64,000 nt of DNA from Sporopachydermia quercuum (taxonomy: Eukaryota; Ascomycota; Sporopachydermiomycetes; Sporopachydermiales; Sporopachydermiaceae): the NCBI GenBank assembly GCA_001599295.1, contig BCGN01000006.1, positions 124,001 to 188,000 on the forward strand, given 5' to 3'. A program made the position numbers and the translations under genes. The notes beneath the pieces were generated by a model. That model was given only the letters and a program-made list of their open reading frames with translations, was not told where the DNA came from and searched no databases. Positions 1-9,826 of the stretch are shown piece by piece; positions within the stretch are counted from its first letter, which is position 1, and every line of letters begins with the position of its first letter.

Positions 1-1
1 T

Positions 2-1246
2 GCTACCGAACCAGAATTCACTGCTGAATCAGAAACTCGACCAGCAGAGCCAACCAACGAATCTCGAATTGTTGATGAAAGCGCCACTGAAGAGTTACGC
101 GCTTCTGATGCAGCCGGAAGAACTAGTACAGTTAAGAAAGAAGAAGCATCAGATGGTGAGGACGATATTGGATACTATTCTGCTGAAGAAATTCAAGAAG
201 AGATAGTAGAGCAAGTTGGTAAATCAACAGAATCGAGCGCCGTTGTGGACATTGACCATGAAGAGCCTGAGCAAAATCAACCATCAGTTGAACCAGTGGG
301 GGAACCAGTTGCAGTTGCATCACCACCTGAATCAAAGACCAAATCTGATTCTACTAATGTCCACAAAGCAAGTACTACTTTTGATGATGCACTTGAATCA
401 GAGTTCTCTGATATGAGTGAAGCAGTCGAGATTGCTGACAAACAACCTGCTTTAGATGTTCCTCCAACTACCGGTAAGTCACCGACTACTGCTGCTCAAC
501 CTANTTTTGAAGATTTTGATAACGAGTTCACCGATTTGAAACCTGCTGATGATTTGAGGAACAATATATTTGATAGCAGTTTCAGTGATAATGATTCACA
601 ACCAGCTAAGCCTTTCGAAACTGCAACTTCAACGGTGAACACTACTCAGTCCGATCATGCTCAAGGTCAAAGTGTACCCGATTTTGACTCTGAGTTTGCT
701 GATTTCGACAATTCCCAGGCAGNTACTGCATCGCTTGACTTCGCTAATAATAAAGAGATTTTTTCTTTTGATGTCGATAAAGCATCAAGTCAACCTACCG
801 CTCTTTTTTCCAACGGATTCTCAGGCGATGTTGGTGGCTGGAGTGAAGCTGCTAATCAATTAAAGGAAGAAGAAAACCCGGAGGATGAATGGGATCAAAT
901 TTTCTCTGGAATGGCAAGCGCAGCTGTCACTGATACAACAGAAGATCAAATGGGTCTTGATAATTCTAATATTCACAGCTTGGGATTAGATAGTAATGAA
1001 TCTCAAGATATTTTCAGCAGCGGAGCAATTTCTCTTCCCGAGGGAGCGCAAGAGGAACTATCACATCCGGAATTAGCACCGGGATTCAGTAGTTCCAACG
1101 CTACAGAAACAGAAATGACACCGAAGTCAATGGCCATTGCTGAACTTGTTGGTATGGGATTTCCATTACAAGCAGCAACTGATGCNCTAGAGAAAGAGAA
1201 CTGGAATTTAGATCAAGCTACCAATTATTTGCTTGACCATGCGTAA
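2..1246 (+). CDS. EDE1: EDE1-like endocytic scaffold protein, C-terminal part (5' end outside window)
   Basis: The frame is open from base 2 to the stop at 1244-1246, so this is the last ~414 residues of a longer protein. The visible part is acidic and Ser/Thr/Asn-rich with repeated short aromatic-acidic motifs (FEDFDNEFTDL, PDFDSEFADF). It ends in a clear ubiquitin-associated (UBA) domain of about 40 residues, containing IAELVGMGFPLQAATD and NWNLDQATNYLL. A disordered acidic tail capped by a C-terminal UBA is the layout of Ede1, the Eps15-like scaffold that starts clathrin-mediated endocytosis and binds ubiquitinated cargo. The N-terminal EH domains that would prove this lie outside the window. 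Two N bases affect codons; the GCN codon near 1185 is still Ala. Another UBA adaptor with DFD-type motifs is possible but less likely. Confidence 0.75.
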   Translation, partial: ATEPEFTAESETRPAEPTNESRIVDESATEELRASDAAGRTSTVKKEEASDGEDDIGYYSAEEIQEEIVEQVGKSTESSAVVDIDHEEPEQNQPSVEPVGEPVAVASPPESKTKSDSTNVHKASTTFDDALESEFSDMSEAVEIADKQPALDVPPTTGKSPTTAAQPXFEDFDNEFTDLKPADDLRNNIFDSSFSDNDSQPAKPFETATSTVNTTQSDHAQGQSVPDFDSEFADFDNSQAXTASLDFANNKEIFSFDVDKASSQPTALFSNGFSGDVGGWSEAANQLKEEENPEDEWDQIFSGMASAAVTDTTEDQMGLDNSNIHSLGLDSNESQDIFSSGAISLPEGAQEELSHPELAPGFSSSNATETEMTPKSMAIAELVGMGFPLQAATDXLEKENWNLDQATNYLLDHA

Positions 1247-1595
1247 GCACTCTGTTCCTTGTTCTTTGTCCTTGATGATGAATGTGACGAATTTGATTTA
1301 TGAGTGACAAGAGTATTATTTACTACCTTTATTTACTAAAGGTTAAAACCCACGTATTTATTGACGTGAATCTTTTGGAGCTCCTAATTTATAATGATAA
1401 ATAATGACAAGCCAATCATTAATTCGTCTTTTAAAACTTCTTTTTATTTATTTTATNGTTCAGTTTAAGAATTATTTGTATCTTCATTTCAATTATTAAA
1501 TTCATTGTGAATCCCTTTANATAAAGTATAGTACATATATATTATCAGCANGGTATGTATTCCTCTCCCAACTCATCATAGCTCATGAGCTGATC
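1247..1595. other. Convergent intergenic spacer, EDE1 / NNF1
   Basis: AT-rich 3' space shared by two genes that face each other. It contains T-rich and A-rich runs of the kind expected for polyadenylation signals, but no ORF or repeat that I can support. Confidence 0.6.
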
Positions 1596-2635
1596 TCAAG
1601 CAGCTTTCTGCAATAACTTCAACGTTTCATAATACATCTTCTCATTAATCTTGCCTTTCTTCTCTTCGTTTTCATTACCTTTATCTTGTCCATTCTCTAC
1701 GTTATCAAATTGAAGTTCATTTGACACTTGATCTAGTTTATTAAGCTCCGGAAGGACAATTGTTCGAATGTCTTGAGCAGTTTTCATTCCTTGATTTTGA
1801 AGCTGAATAAGAATCTCCTTTTTATTTGAATTCTCTGCTTCCAATTGCACAAGCTGCGTTTTCAACTCGTCTCTTCGTTTTAACTTTCTCTGATAAAGCC
1901 TTAGTTGTATTATTTGTTGTGGATCTAATGTATCAAAACTAGTGAGTGTTAGTGTGAGCCTATTAAGTAATGACATAAACTACTGACCTCAGATCATGCA
2001 ATAGAGATATAGATTTAAAGAAACACTTACTGGAAAGCTGGTTGGTTTTCATTCTTTCTAATGTTTGCTTCTAATACTAGTTTATCTAACTCATTTAATT
2101 TCTGTTCGATATCACGTTCCAGGAAAATGGCATCAAATTCACGTTGGCAAGACTTTTTCCAATATGAGATAATTTGATTCAAGGCTTGCTTTAACTCATT
2201 TACTCCTCCAGGCGTTTTTGATAATTGTGGATAACATTCAGCTACTTTATCATATGTTAAGTAATCGCTAGCCTTATTCAAAGCCCTNATAACCAGTTCC
2301 CTCAAGCGCGTGTATCTGATGTTCACTGGAGATTCATCTGGAGCTTCAATTGCTTGGTTTACTGAAGATTGAGTTGTATGGTCTGTAGTTAGTTTGGTCG
2401 TTTGGTCAATCGCAGCTTCTAGAGAAGACGGAGAAAAATTAGTAGTGCTTCCGGCTTCCTTCACTTCGTTCGACTGTACTGGAGTTTCAGCGGCATTTGA
2501 TAGTATCTCTCTTGTTGCGAGCTTATCAGTAGTTAATTCCGCTGGTTCGGCTGATTCAGTTGGTATTGTCATTTCCACATCTTCTTCATCTTCCTGCTCC
2601 ACTAGAGGCTTATCATGTTCATTCATTGCTCCCAA
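1596..2635 (-). CDS. NNF1: NNF1, MIND/MIS12 kinetochore complex subunit (spliced)
   Basis: Two exons, 2635-2031 and 1938-1596, give 315 residues. The core matches the Nnf1/PMF1 family: it begins with RYTRLRELV, continues through DKVAECYPQL, and has the family signature SCQREFDAIFLERDIEQKLN followed by ELDKLVLEA. The 3' exon gives a coiled coil (LYQRKLKRRDELKTQL and following). Nnf1 pairs with Mtw1 in the four-subunit MIND complex that links the inner kinetochore to Ndc80. The first ~105 residues form an acidic Thr/Glu-rich tail that S. cerevisiae Nnf1 lacks. An ATG three codons downstream of the chosen start is equally possible. The intron keeps the phase (CA + T = His). An alternative acceptor at 1961-1960 is also in phase and would add seven residues. 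Divergent from SEC17. Confidence 0.9.
1939..2030 (-). other. Intron of NNF1
   Basis: 92 nt. Donor GTAAGT at 2030-2025, a CACTAAC branch-like heptamer shortly before the acceptor, and acceptor CACTAG at 1940-1939. It joins two frames that each match a different half of the same family. Confidence 0.75.
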
Positions 2636-3387
2636 ATAGCCACAAATAACGTCACCACTCTTCTTTGAAAAGCTTCAATAGGTCTCTTCTCTGAATATTG
2701 TTTGATATGATATTTCCTACAAGCTTAGGTTCAGCTGATTCCTCAATCGATTCTTCTCATGTAGCCTGAGAAACACTCTTAATGATTATCTACACGTAAT
2801 TTCAAACCGTATGCCTTCCTTTTCACCTTTCATTAGTTGGCATTGTAGAAACAATTAAATACTCTCTAAGCAGTCTGAAGGACCATTTATCATCAGAATA
2901 ACTTCACCAAAACCGATCTGTATTCGAATCAGCGCTGAAGGTAAACAAAGCATGTACGAATAAAGGAAATTATAATAAAACTGTAGATCTATCTCGGAAA
3001 CAATAGATGCTATCATTTCCTATATGTTTTTATCAAAACAAATAAAATATCACGTAAGCACATAATAAGATGTAAGGGTGTCGACTAACTAAGGAAGTAC
3101 ACCGATGTTGATAGATGATTAGGTGGGGAGACGCATACTAGTATATATACTCATGTCCTAATGTTTCTACAGTAATACAATATTCTTATAAAGCATGCTG
3201 TTGTCTAATTGACAGTGAAATACTTCAACGAATAATTGGCTGAGTTGTATATACAGTTGTAGTTAGTTAATGCTATATTGTAACTGTTGGTTTGCATAGG
3301 ACAAACGGAACACTGAATACAATACACTAGAATACATCATCTATACAAAAGTCGGTGAATCGATTGATAGGAAATACTTACTACACA
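2636..3387. promoter_or_regulatory. Divergent promoter region, NNF1 / SEC17
   Basis: About 750 bp between two start codons. It includes a TATATATAC stretch near 3140, about 250 bp upstream of the SEC17 ATG. I see no other convincing site and no ORF. Confidence 0.45.
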
Positions 3388-4398
3388 ATGTCAGATCCAT
3401 ACGCTATTATTGCAAAGGTAAGTAATGTGCTGATGATTGAGTTTATTTGTCTTGCTAGCAACAAAATGGTACTATAATGGCTGATTAGTTGTTGAATACA
3501 TACAGCTAGTTCTATGCTTGTCCCATCTACTGATACTGACGTTATTTCACAGGCTGACAAGAAAGCTGCCCCTTCGTCAGGACTCAGTTCATTTTTTGGA
3601 GGCGGTAACAGCTACAGATATGAAGAAGCTTCTGATATGTACATGCAAGCAGCGAATTTATTTAGATTACAGAAAAATAGTAAAGAAGCAGGCAAGACGT
3701 TTGAAAAAGCAGCAGAATGTCAAGTGAAAGCTGATTCAAGAGATGAAGCATCAAACACATTGGTGGAAGCTTATAAAGCATATAGACAAGAAGACCCAGC
3801 TGAGGCTGCTAGGGTATTAGAAGAAGCAATTGTTGCTTTTACAACAAGAGGTCAATTCAGAAGAGCAGCTAATTATAAAATGGATGTTGGAGGACTGTAC
3901 GAAACAGACCTAGCAGATATTCCTAAAGCTATTTCGTCATATGAAGAAGCAGGAGATTGGTATAACGGGGATCAAGCGGAGGCACTAGCTAATAAAGCGT
4001 ACTTGAAAGCTGCTGATCTTTCAGCTGTTAATAAGGATTACTTAAAAGCTGCTCAGATTTATGAAAATGTAGCTAAAGGAAGCTTAAATAATAATCTAAC
4101 TAGATGGAGTTTAAAGGATTACTTTTTAAAAGCAGGATTATGCTATTTAGCTGGCGATGATACAGTTGGTGCTCAAAGAGGATTAGATCAATATTTGGAT
4201 TGGGATCCAACGTTTGCTACTACACGGGAATATAAGTTATTAGCAGATCTGGTTAACTGTGTAATTGAAGGGGACAATCAAACATTTGCGGACAAAGTGT
4301 ATGAATTTGATCAATTTTCTAAGCTTGATAAATGGAAGACAACGATCTTATTGGATATCAAAAATAAGATAGTTAATGCTGAGGATGATCTTCTGTAA
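3388..4398 (+). CDS. SEC17: SEC17, alpha-SNAP (spliced)
   Basis: Exon 1 (3388-3417) encodes MSDPYAIIAK and exon 2 starts at 3553, giving 291 residues; S. cerevisiae Sec17 has 292. The protein is the all-helical TPR-like alpha-SNAP fold. Diagnostic blocks are RGQFRRAANYKMDVG, the AISSYEEAGDWY repeat unit, WSLKDYFLKAGLCYLAGDD, and the C-terminus KWKTTILLDIKNKI ending in EDDLL, which binds and stimulates the Sec18/NSF ATPase. It acts in the cytosol and on membranes to disassemble cis-SNARE complexes after each fusion event. The start is fixed by the family N-terminus MSDP and by the intron, which joins AAG to GCT in phase 0. An in-frame codon run upstream of exon 2 belongs to the intron. Confidence 0.97.
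3418..3552 (+). other. Intron of SEC17
   Basis: 135 nt. Donor GTAAGT directly after codon 10, TACTGAC as probable branch site (3534-3540), acceptor TTTCACAG. Phase 0. Confidence 0.9.
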
Positions 4399-5026
4399 GG
4401 AAGGGCTTTGTAGTGTATAATGGATGTTGTGATAATACATTTTTAGTTATTTGGTATGCTAATTCGTGATATTGGAACTATAAGCATAAGCTCATTTGTA
4501 TTATATACAGTTTGTTTCTCTAAATCTCCTTTTCAAATTTAGCATCTCTTAGTTCTGAATATCTCCAACTCTCTCTGAGCCTTCATCAGTATTAAATGAT
4601 TACATCATTCTAAACAGCAGCTAATCTGGTAAACAAGAATCTAAATGATCACGTAATCATTATTTCGTTCTCTCCATCCATCTTCAACATCGCATCTCAT
4701 CTTGTTGTTGTCCCCATTTAGAGGCAAACATAAACAAATCTTCATCATCAATCTTTTCACTTTCTACTACTGCACTCAACCATTAACATTAACACGAGCC
4801 AACTAATAAGATCGAATGCTTGTATCAACATATTCTTATTATTGAATACATTTNTTTCCATCACATTAACAGCAGTGCTTGTGAGAGGTTTTTGCATTAT
4901 TCTTAGTAACCAGATGTCATGTCTTCACCATCCCACCTTGCATAATATTTAGTAGTATTGATACTACGGAGATTACGATTTCGATACAAGAAATAGCAGT
5001 GTAACAGTGAATATTACGCAACAAAA
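4399..5026. other. Intergenic, SEC17 to ULS1-like
   Basis: About 630 bp with no ORF of note. It contains one copy (4646-4659) of the palindrome-like TGATCACGTAATCA that recurs in other intergenic regions of the window. Confidence 0.5.
4646..4659. promoter_or_regulatory. TGATNNYGTAATCA palindromic motif (copy 1)
   Basis: TGATCACGTAATCA. The core ACGTAAT resembles a bZIP (CREB/Yap-type) half-palindrome. Related copies lie at 11955, 12045, 25711 and 41192. Function is inferred from recurrence only. Confidence 0.35.
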
Positions 5027-8000
5027 ATGGTGAAACAAACGGACGACGATTTGTTCGACTCCCTGTCATTTTCTATTGGTGATTTGAGCATTGATACCCC
5101 GGTCAGTTCACCTAGCAAACCTGGTAAAATACTTAACCCTGGAACACCAGTACTGAACCCTCACTCTGGTGCATTGTTTGCTTCCTCAGGATTGAGAAAC
5201 GTTCTAGTTCAAACAGCAGAAAAGCTCGAACCAGCTAGTTCACGGAAAACTCCCAGAATTATATTTGACTCTGATGAAGAAGAAGAAGAGAAAGAGTCCG
5301 CAGAGAGGGAGTCTGGAAATAGATCAGCAGCGCAGCAGCAGACGGATTCTAACCCACATTCAACGGGAATTAAAGCGAGTGACTTAGCAAATTCACCGAA
5401 AAAGATTGAAAATGTGACGTTNAGTGTTTTCCTGAATAGGAANTCCGAATTGAAACCAAATAGCCATATTATTCAAGCCAGAAGTCCTTCCCCTCAAGGG
5501 CTACGTCTTCCGGTCATTTCTACTCCTACTATCTCCGACAGCTTCGTATCATCAACCCCAGTTGGTCTCCCAACAAATAATGCCAGTAAAACCTCAACAG
5601 GGAAACAGAATGTCCCAAGGTCTTCCACTAAGAAGGTAGACCATTTCATCAGACCTAAGGAACAGTTCGGTAAGATATCACCATTGAAATCACCAGCTGC
5701 TAAACTCGGATCCAGACCTACAGCACTACAAAAGAAGATCTTCGGGTCATTATCACCTAAAAAGTCAACTATTTTCCAACCGACTCCTGGCAGACCCATC
5801 AACTCATCTACCCCTATGACTCAACGTGAAAAGGAGGAGTTCTTCAAGCCTATTGGTGTCAATGATCCTCGTTGGAATAGTAGAGCTCATGATATAAAAA
5901 CAGTTTCAATTTCAAGCCCTGCTAAAGCTAGCGAGGATCAATTAAAGCAGAGTTGGCGAAATGTCGATTTTGTTAAAGATAATTATCGTTATGCTGATCC
6001 TTATCAAATATTGGCGAAAGGATCAGACTTGGGCGGTCTGGGAACATCATTTGAACCTTTGCAGTCTCCTAGTAAATATTCAGACCCTACAGAGGCTCTC
6101 AAAGGTTTATTTGATTCATTAAGCGGTAACAGCGATGAAGAAGCTAATATTGAGAATAAAGCAGATAAAATGCGTGCTAAATCTCCTCCAGAAAGCAGTT
6201 CGGAGTCATCAAATGCAAAAGAATCTGCTAAAGTTGATGGACTTACTGTAACATTGTTAGACCATCAAATTAAGGGTCTCAAGTTTCTGAAGTCACGTGA
6301 AGGGAAAAAGTTAGACCCCAAAGGGGGTCTGCTTTGCGATGATATGGGTTTGGGTAAAACTATTCAGTCAATTGCCCTTATTCTAAGTAAACCACCATCG
6401 AAGAAGTTCATAAAAAATCACGATCCATTGAATCAAACAATCAGATACCCCACAACCCTTGTGGTAGCCCCTTTAGCCCTTGCTAGTCAATGGCTATCAG
6501 AGATTCAATCCAAAGCCCCTAAGCTTAAAGCTATTGTTCATCATGGTGCTAAACGTGCTACCTCGTGGGAGAAGTTAAGAGACTTCGACGTTATTATCAC
6601 CACATACCAAATATTAGTCTCAGAATATTCGTCAGAAATCCTGCAGAAAAATCCAAGGAATAGAACGCCTTTGTTTGCGGGTAAGTTCTGGAGAATCATA
6701 CTGGATGAAGCACATACTATCAAAAATAGGAACTCTAAAACAGCTCACGCCTGCTACAGCTTAGAGGCAAGTAGATATTGGTGCTTAACAGGTACACCTG
6801 TTCAGAATAACGTAGATGAGCTGCAATCGTTACTAAAATTTGTTAGAGTAGAACCATTGAACGACTTTTCAGTATGGAAAGAGAAGATAGCTGGTCCNAT
6901 TAGTAGTGGACGAGAACAATTAGCCATGAAAAGACTGCATGTTATTCTAAGTGTGGTGATGCTGAGAAGGACAAAATCTGTGCTTGCTCTAGGAGAGAAT
7001 GCTAAAGAATTGGCTCTTCCAGAGAGAAGAGTCCATAGAATTGGCATCGATTTTAGTTCAACCGAGAAACAATTTTATGAGGGGCTTAGTTCCAGAATTG
7101 AAGAAGCTGTTGACAACTATTTAAATGGAGGTTCTGATAATAAAGACAATGAGACTGAGAATGAGACCAAGAATGATGTGAGTAACTTCATTATATCCAG
7201 GAAGAGTAATAATTATATGAATGCGTTAGTTTTGTTGCTAAGGCTACGACAAGCATGCTGTCATTGGAGACTAGTGGTTTCAGCGTCAGATCCTCAAAAT
7301 CAAGATCAAGACGAGGGTTTAGAAGAGTATCTTGAACGAAAAACGGGCAATACACCTAGGAAAGGTAAAAGGTCTACTAGAATACCCAGNAGAACTCCTA
7401 GCAGGACGCCTTTGAAACCCCCAGACAAAACTCTAAATGATGATATGGACGATTTGTCTCTCATGATGACAGATCTCAGTGTCCTGGAACAGCAGTGCTC
7501 TATTTGTATGAAATCTTTATCCCATAATCAAATATGCTATCTAAAAGGGTCTGAATCCGGCTCTGGATCTTATTGCCAGGCTTGCTACGATTCAATCAAC
7601 ACTACAACTAATCCTACTTCAACTACATCATCAGCTAAAATATCAGAAATCATCACCCTACTCAAAGCAGACCCTACAAGGAAAACTATTGTCTTTTCTC
7701 AATTTACGCGTCTCTTCGACCTATTAGAACCTGAACTGAGAGCCAGCAACATCTCCTTTGTTAGATATGATGGTAAAATGAATCGGCAGAAACGCGATTT
7801 GGCTCTAGAACAGTTTAAAGATACTAGCAAAGATAGCAGTACTTTTGTTGAGATCCCAGTGTTGTTATGCTCATTGAAATGTGGTGCTCTGGGCTTGAAT
7901 TTGATCGTTGCAAGTAGAATCATACTAGCTGATCCGTGGTGGAACCCTCAGATCAGTGAACAAGCAATTGATCGTGTTCATCGGTTTGGTCAAACCAAGG

Positions 8001-8176
8001 ATGTTGATGTTTATGAAATGAAAGTGAATAATACAGTAGAAGATAGAATATTAGCACTGCAAGATAAGAAAAGAGAATTGGCAAAGAATGTAATCGAGGG
8101 GGGAGCTTCCGCCACTGGTGGTGTCAGTATGAAGTTGAGTTTGAACGATTTATTGTATTTATTCAAAAGGGACTGA
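5027..8176 (+). CDS. SNF2-family DNA translocase of the ULS1/RAD16 group with degenerate RING
   Basis: 1049 residues. The first ~400 are disordered and basic/Ser-Pro-rich with an acidic patch (FDSDEEEEEK). The SNF2 ATPase follows: Walker A DDMGLGKT (~residue 437), DEAH box DEAHTIKN (~559), TGTPVQNN, and helicase C motifs with SQFTRLFDLL, LGLNL and DRVHRFGQ. Between the two lobes lies a cysteine cluster (~824-850) with CSIC and CQAC pairs but without the inner Cys-His set of a C3HC4 RING. An inserted RING is typical of the Rad5/Rad16/Uls1 group, whose members remodel chromatin or stalled forks and often act as ubiquitin ligases, Uls1 towards SUMO conjugates. There is no HIRAN domain, which argues against Rad5. 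Nuclear. The exact orthologue is uncertain, and ligase activity is doubtful given the ligands lost. Confidence 0.85.
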   Translation: MVKQTDDDLFDSLSFSIGDLSIDTPVSSPSKPGKILNPGTPVLNPHSGALFASSGLRNVLVQTAEKLEPASSRKTPRIIFDSDEEEEEKESAERESGNRSAAQQQTDSNPHSTGIKASDLANSPKKIENVTXSVFLNRXSELKPNSHIIQARSPSPQGLRLPVISTPTISDSFVSSTPVGLPTNNASKTSTGKQNVPRSSTKKVDHFIRPKEQFGKISPLKSPAAKLGSRPTALQKKIFGSLSPKKSTIFQPTPGRPINSSTPMTQREKEEFFKPIGVNDPRWNSRAHDIKTVSISSPAKASEDQLKQSWRNVDFVKDNYRYADPYQILAKGSDLGGLGTSFEPLQSPSKYSDPTEALKGLFDSLSGNSDEEANIENKADKMRAKSPPESSSESSNAKESAKVDGLTVTLLDHQIKGLKFLKSREGKKLDPKGGLLCDDMGLGKTIQSIALILSKPPSKKFIKNHDPLNQTIRYPTTLVVAPLALASQWLSEIQSKAPKLKAIVHHGAKRATSWEKLRDFDVIITTYQILVSEYSSEILQKNPRNRTPLFAGKFWRIILDEAHTIKNRNSKTAHACYSLEASRYWCLTGTPVQNNVDELQSLLKFVRVEPLNDFSVWKEKIAGXISSGREQLAMKRLHVILSVVMLRRTKSVLALGENAKELALPERRVHRIGIDFSSTEKQFYEGLSSRIEEAVDNYLNGGSDNKDNETENETKNDVSNFIISRKSNNYMNALVLLLRLRQACCHWRLVVSASDPQNQDQDEGLEEYLERKTGNTPRKGKRSTRIPXRTPSRTPLKPPDKTLNDDMDDLSLMMTDLSVLEQQCSICMKSLSHNQICYLKGSESGSGSYCQACYDSINTTTNPTSTTSSAKISEIITLLKADPTRKTIVFSQFTRLFDLLEPELRASNISFVRYDGKMNRQKRDLALEQFKDTSKDSSTFVEIPVLLCSLKCGALGLNLIVASRIILADPWWNPQISEQAIDRVHRFGQTKDVDVYEMKVNNTVEDRILALQDKKRELAKNVIEGGASATGGVSMKLSLNDLLYLFKRD

Positions 8177-9826
8177 ATTGGTGTTTCTTAGATAATGTAT
8201 GATACAATAGCTTTATCCTATCAATACCTGTGGTCATGGTTTTTTACTATTCCTATCAGCCTTCATCTTTTGGAAATTAGAGAGACGTTATGTTGTAAAT
8301 TATAACTCATAACAAATAGAACAAATGAATAAATATGTAAGAGTTCAATGCAAAATCTTCTAGGCTGGTACTTCCAGAGGCATTTAGTATCTAGTCAAAT
8401 TATTATGGTTTNTAGCTATGTCTAGCATCGTCTTTATATTATTTAATAAGGAAACGGCTCAAAGATCACTGAAAGGTTGGACAAAGTTCAGTTAATCTTT
8501 CATTAAATTATAACTAGAGCCTTTTATAGTAACGTTCTACATACTATAATTAGTAAGGATGAATCCATATAATTATCTATGTTTCCTTGATCAGATTTTC
8601 TTTCTCTCGCTCTATAATCTTGATTCTTGATTCTTTTCATAATGGCTGAAGAAAGCGTCGTTGTTAATTTACTGAACATATTAGTGGAGACCAAACAGTG
8701 AATTTAGATAGACAGAAAAAATGTTTTCGATAAGTTCTCCATTTTTTTTTTTTGCTGTATAGTGGTTGCATTGCCCAGTACAATGATATTATGTATACTA
8801 TGATTTACATTCCCTATTGGCTATTCTACTATTTCTATTACAATACTTACCATTTTCCATTTTCTTTCCCATTTGCCGATTCTCAGATACCAATCTTTAG
8901 ATTATCCTCAATAAATAATAATAGAATAGTTGATATCCTATAACATGAGCTTGCAAATGATAACAACGGCCGAAGCTTCTCTGCTTTCAGACTACTGCAT
9001 ACACATCTACTTATCTATTATCTATATTCCCTCGATATCACCTAACTATGATTATCCACAGAGCTTGCAAGGCTCGCATGAACTTGCGTTATTCACAAAA
9101 CCTGATTTACACTGAACGTCTTTTCTCAAACAACATTCAAACTAGAACTTCTTCTATTTAGCCACACATGCTGTTAAAAGAAGACTCATGTTGCTGGCTC
9201 AGAACCTGCTGGGTTTTACAGCGCCGCAGGAATCCTTCCTCGTCTATCTAAAGAGCCTAAAAATAGATAGATATATATTAGTATGTTTGAATATTTGTTT
9301 CATTCAAGGTCCTTACGGATCAGCAAGATTTCGATTTACTCCTGAGGGATTCTAATATGGCAATTTGTGAGAGGACGGTTTGATAACACCGCAGTCGTTA
9401 ATAGTTGGTCATGTCAAATTATATATCACGGCGAGGCATTTTGGTCCAGTGATCAAACCAACTAGCAAAGAAATAGAGTCTTGGAAGGATACAGGAAATA
9501 AAAAATAATTGTCATTTGATGAACTTGAATTGTAGCTGTTTAACCCTGATGATTGCGTAGAAAAAGCATTGTTTTTCATATTGTTATTACTATTATTGTT
9601 CTTGTATTGTTGTTGCTACTTTGGCTGTCGAATTCATTGCTCTCGATTCTACTGTTGATGCAATCGAATTCGTTATTATGTCTATTATGCATTATGTTAG
9701 TTGTTCAAAAGACAGTGTGTCAAGCATAAATGATAAACAGTATTTTGTAAATCATGGTAAATTATAAAAATCATATATCTTGTACCTATTCGCATTACAT
9801 CATACTTTTCATAACTTTGTCTCCTT
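8177..9826. other. Long convergent spacer with small ORFs of unclear status
   Basis: 1.65 kb between two 3' ends, unusually long for convergent genes. A 19-codon ORF (8642-8701) and overlapping plus-strand ORFs at 8945-9115 and 9048-9161 lie here. The last starts MIIHRACKARMNLRY, Arg-rich like a mitochondrial presequence, and sits beside a CTAAC...CCACAG acceptor-like sequence. I recognise no family and cannot build a consistent spliced gene. Confidence 0.3.
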
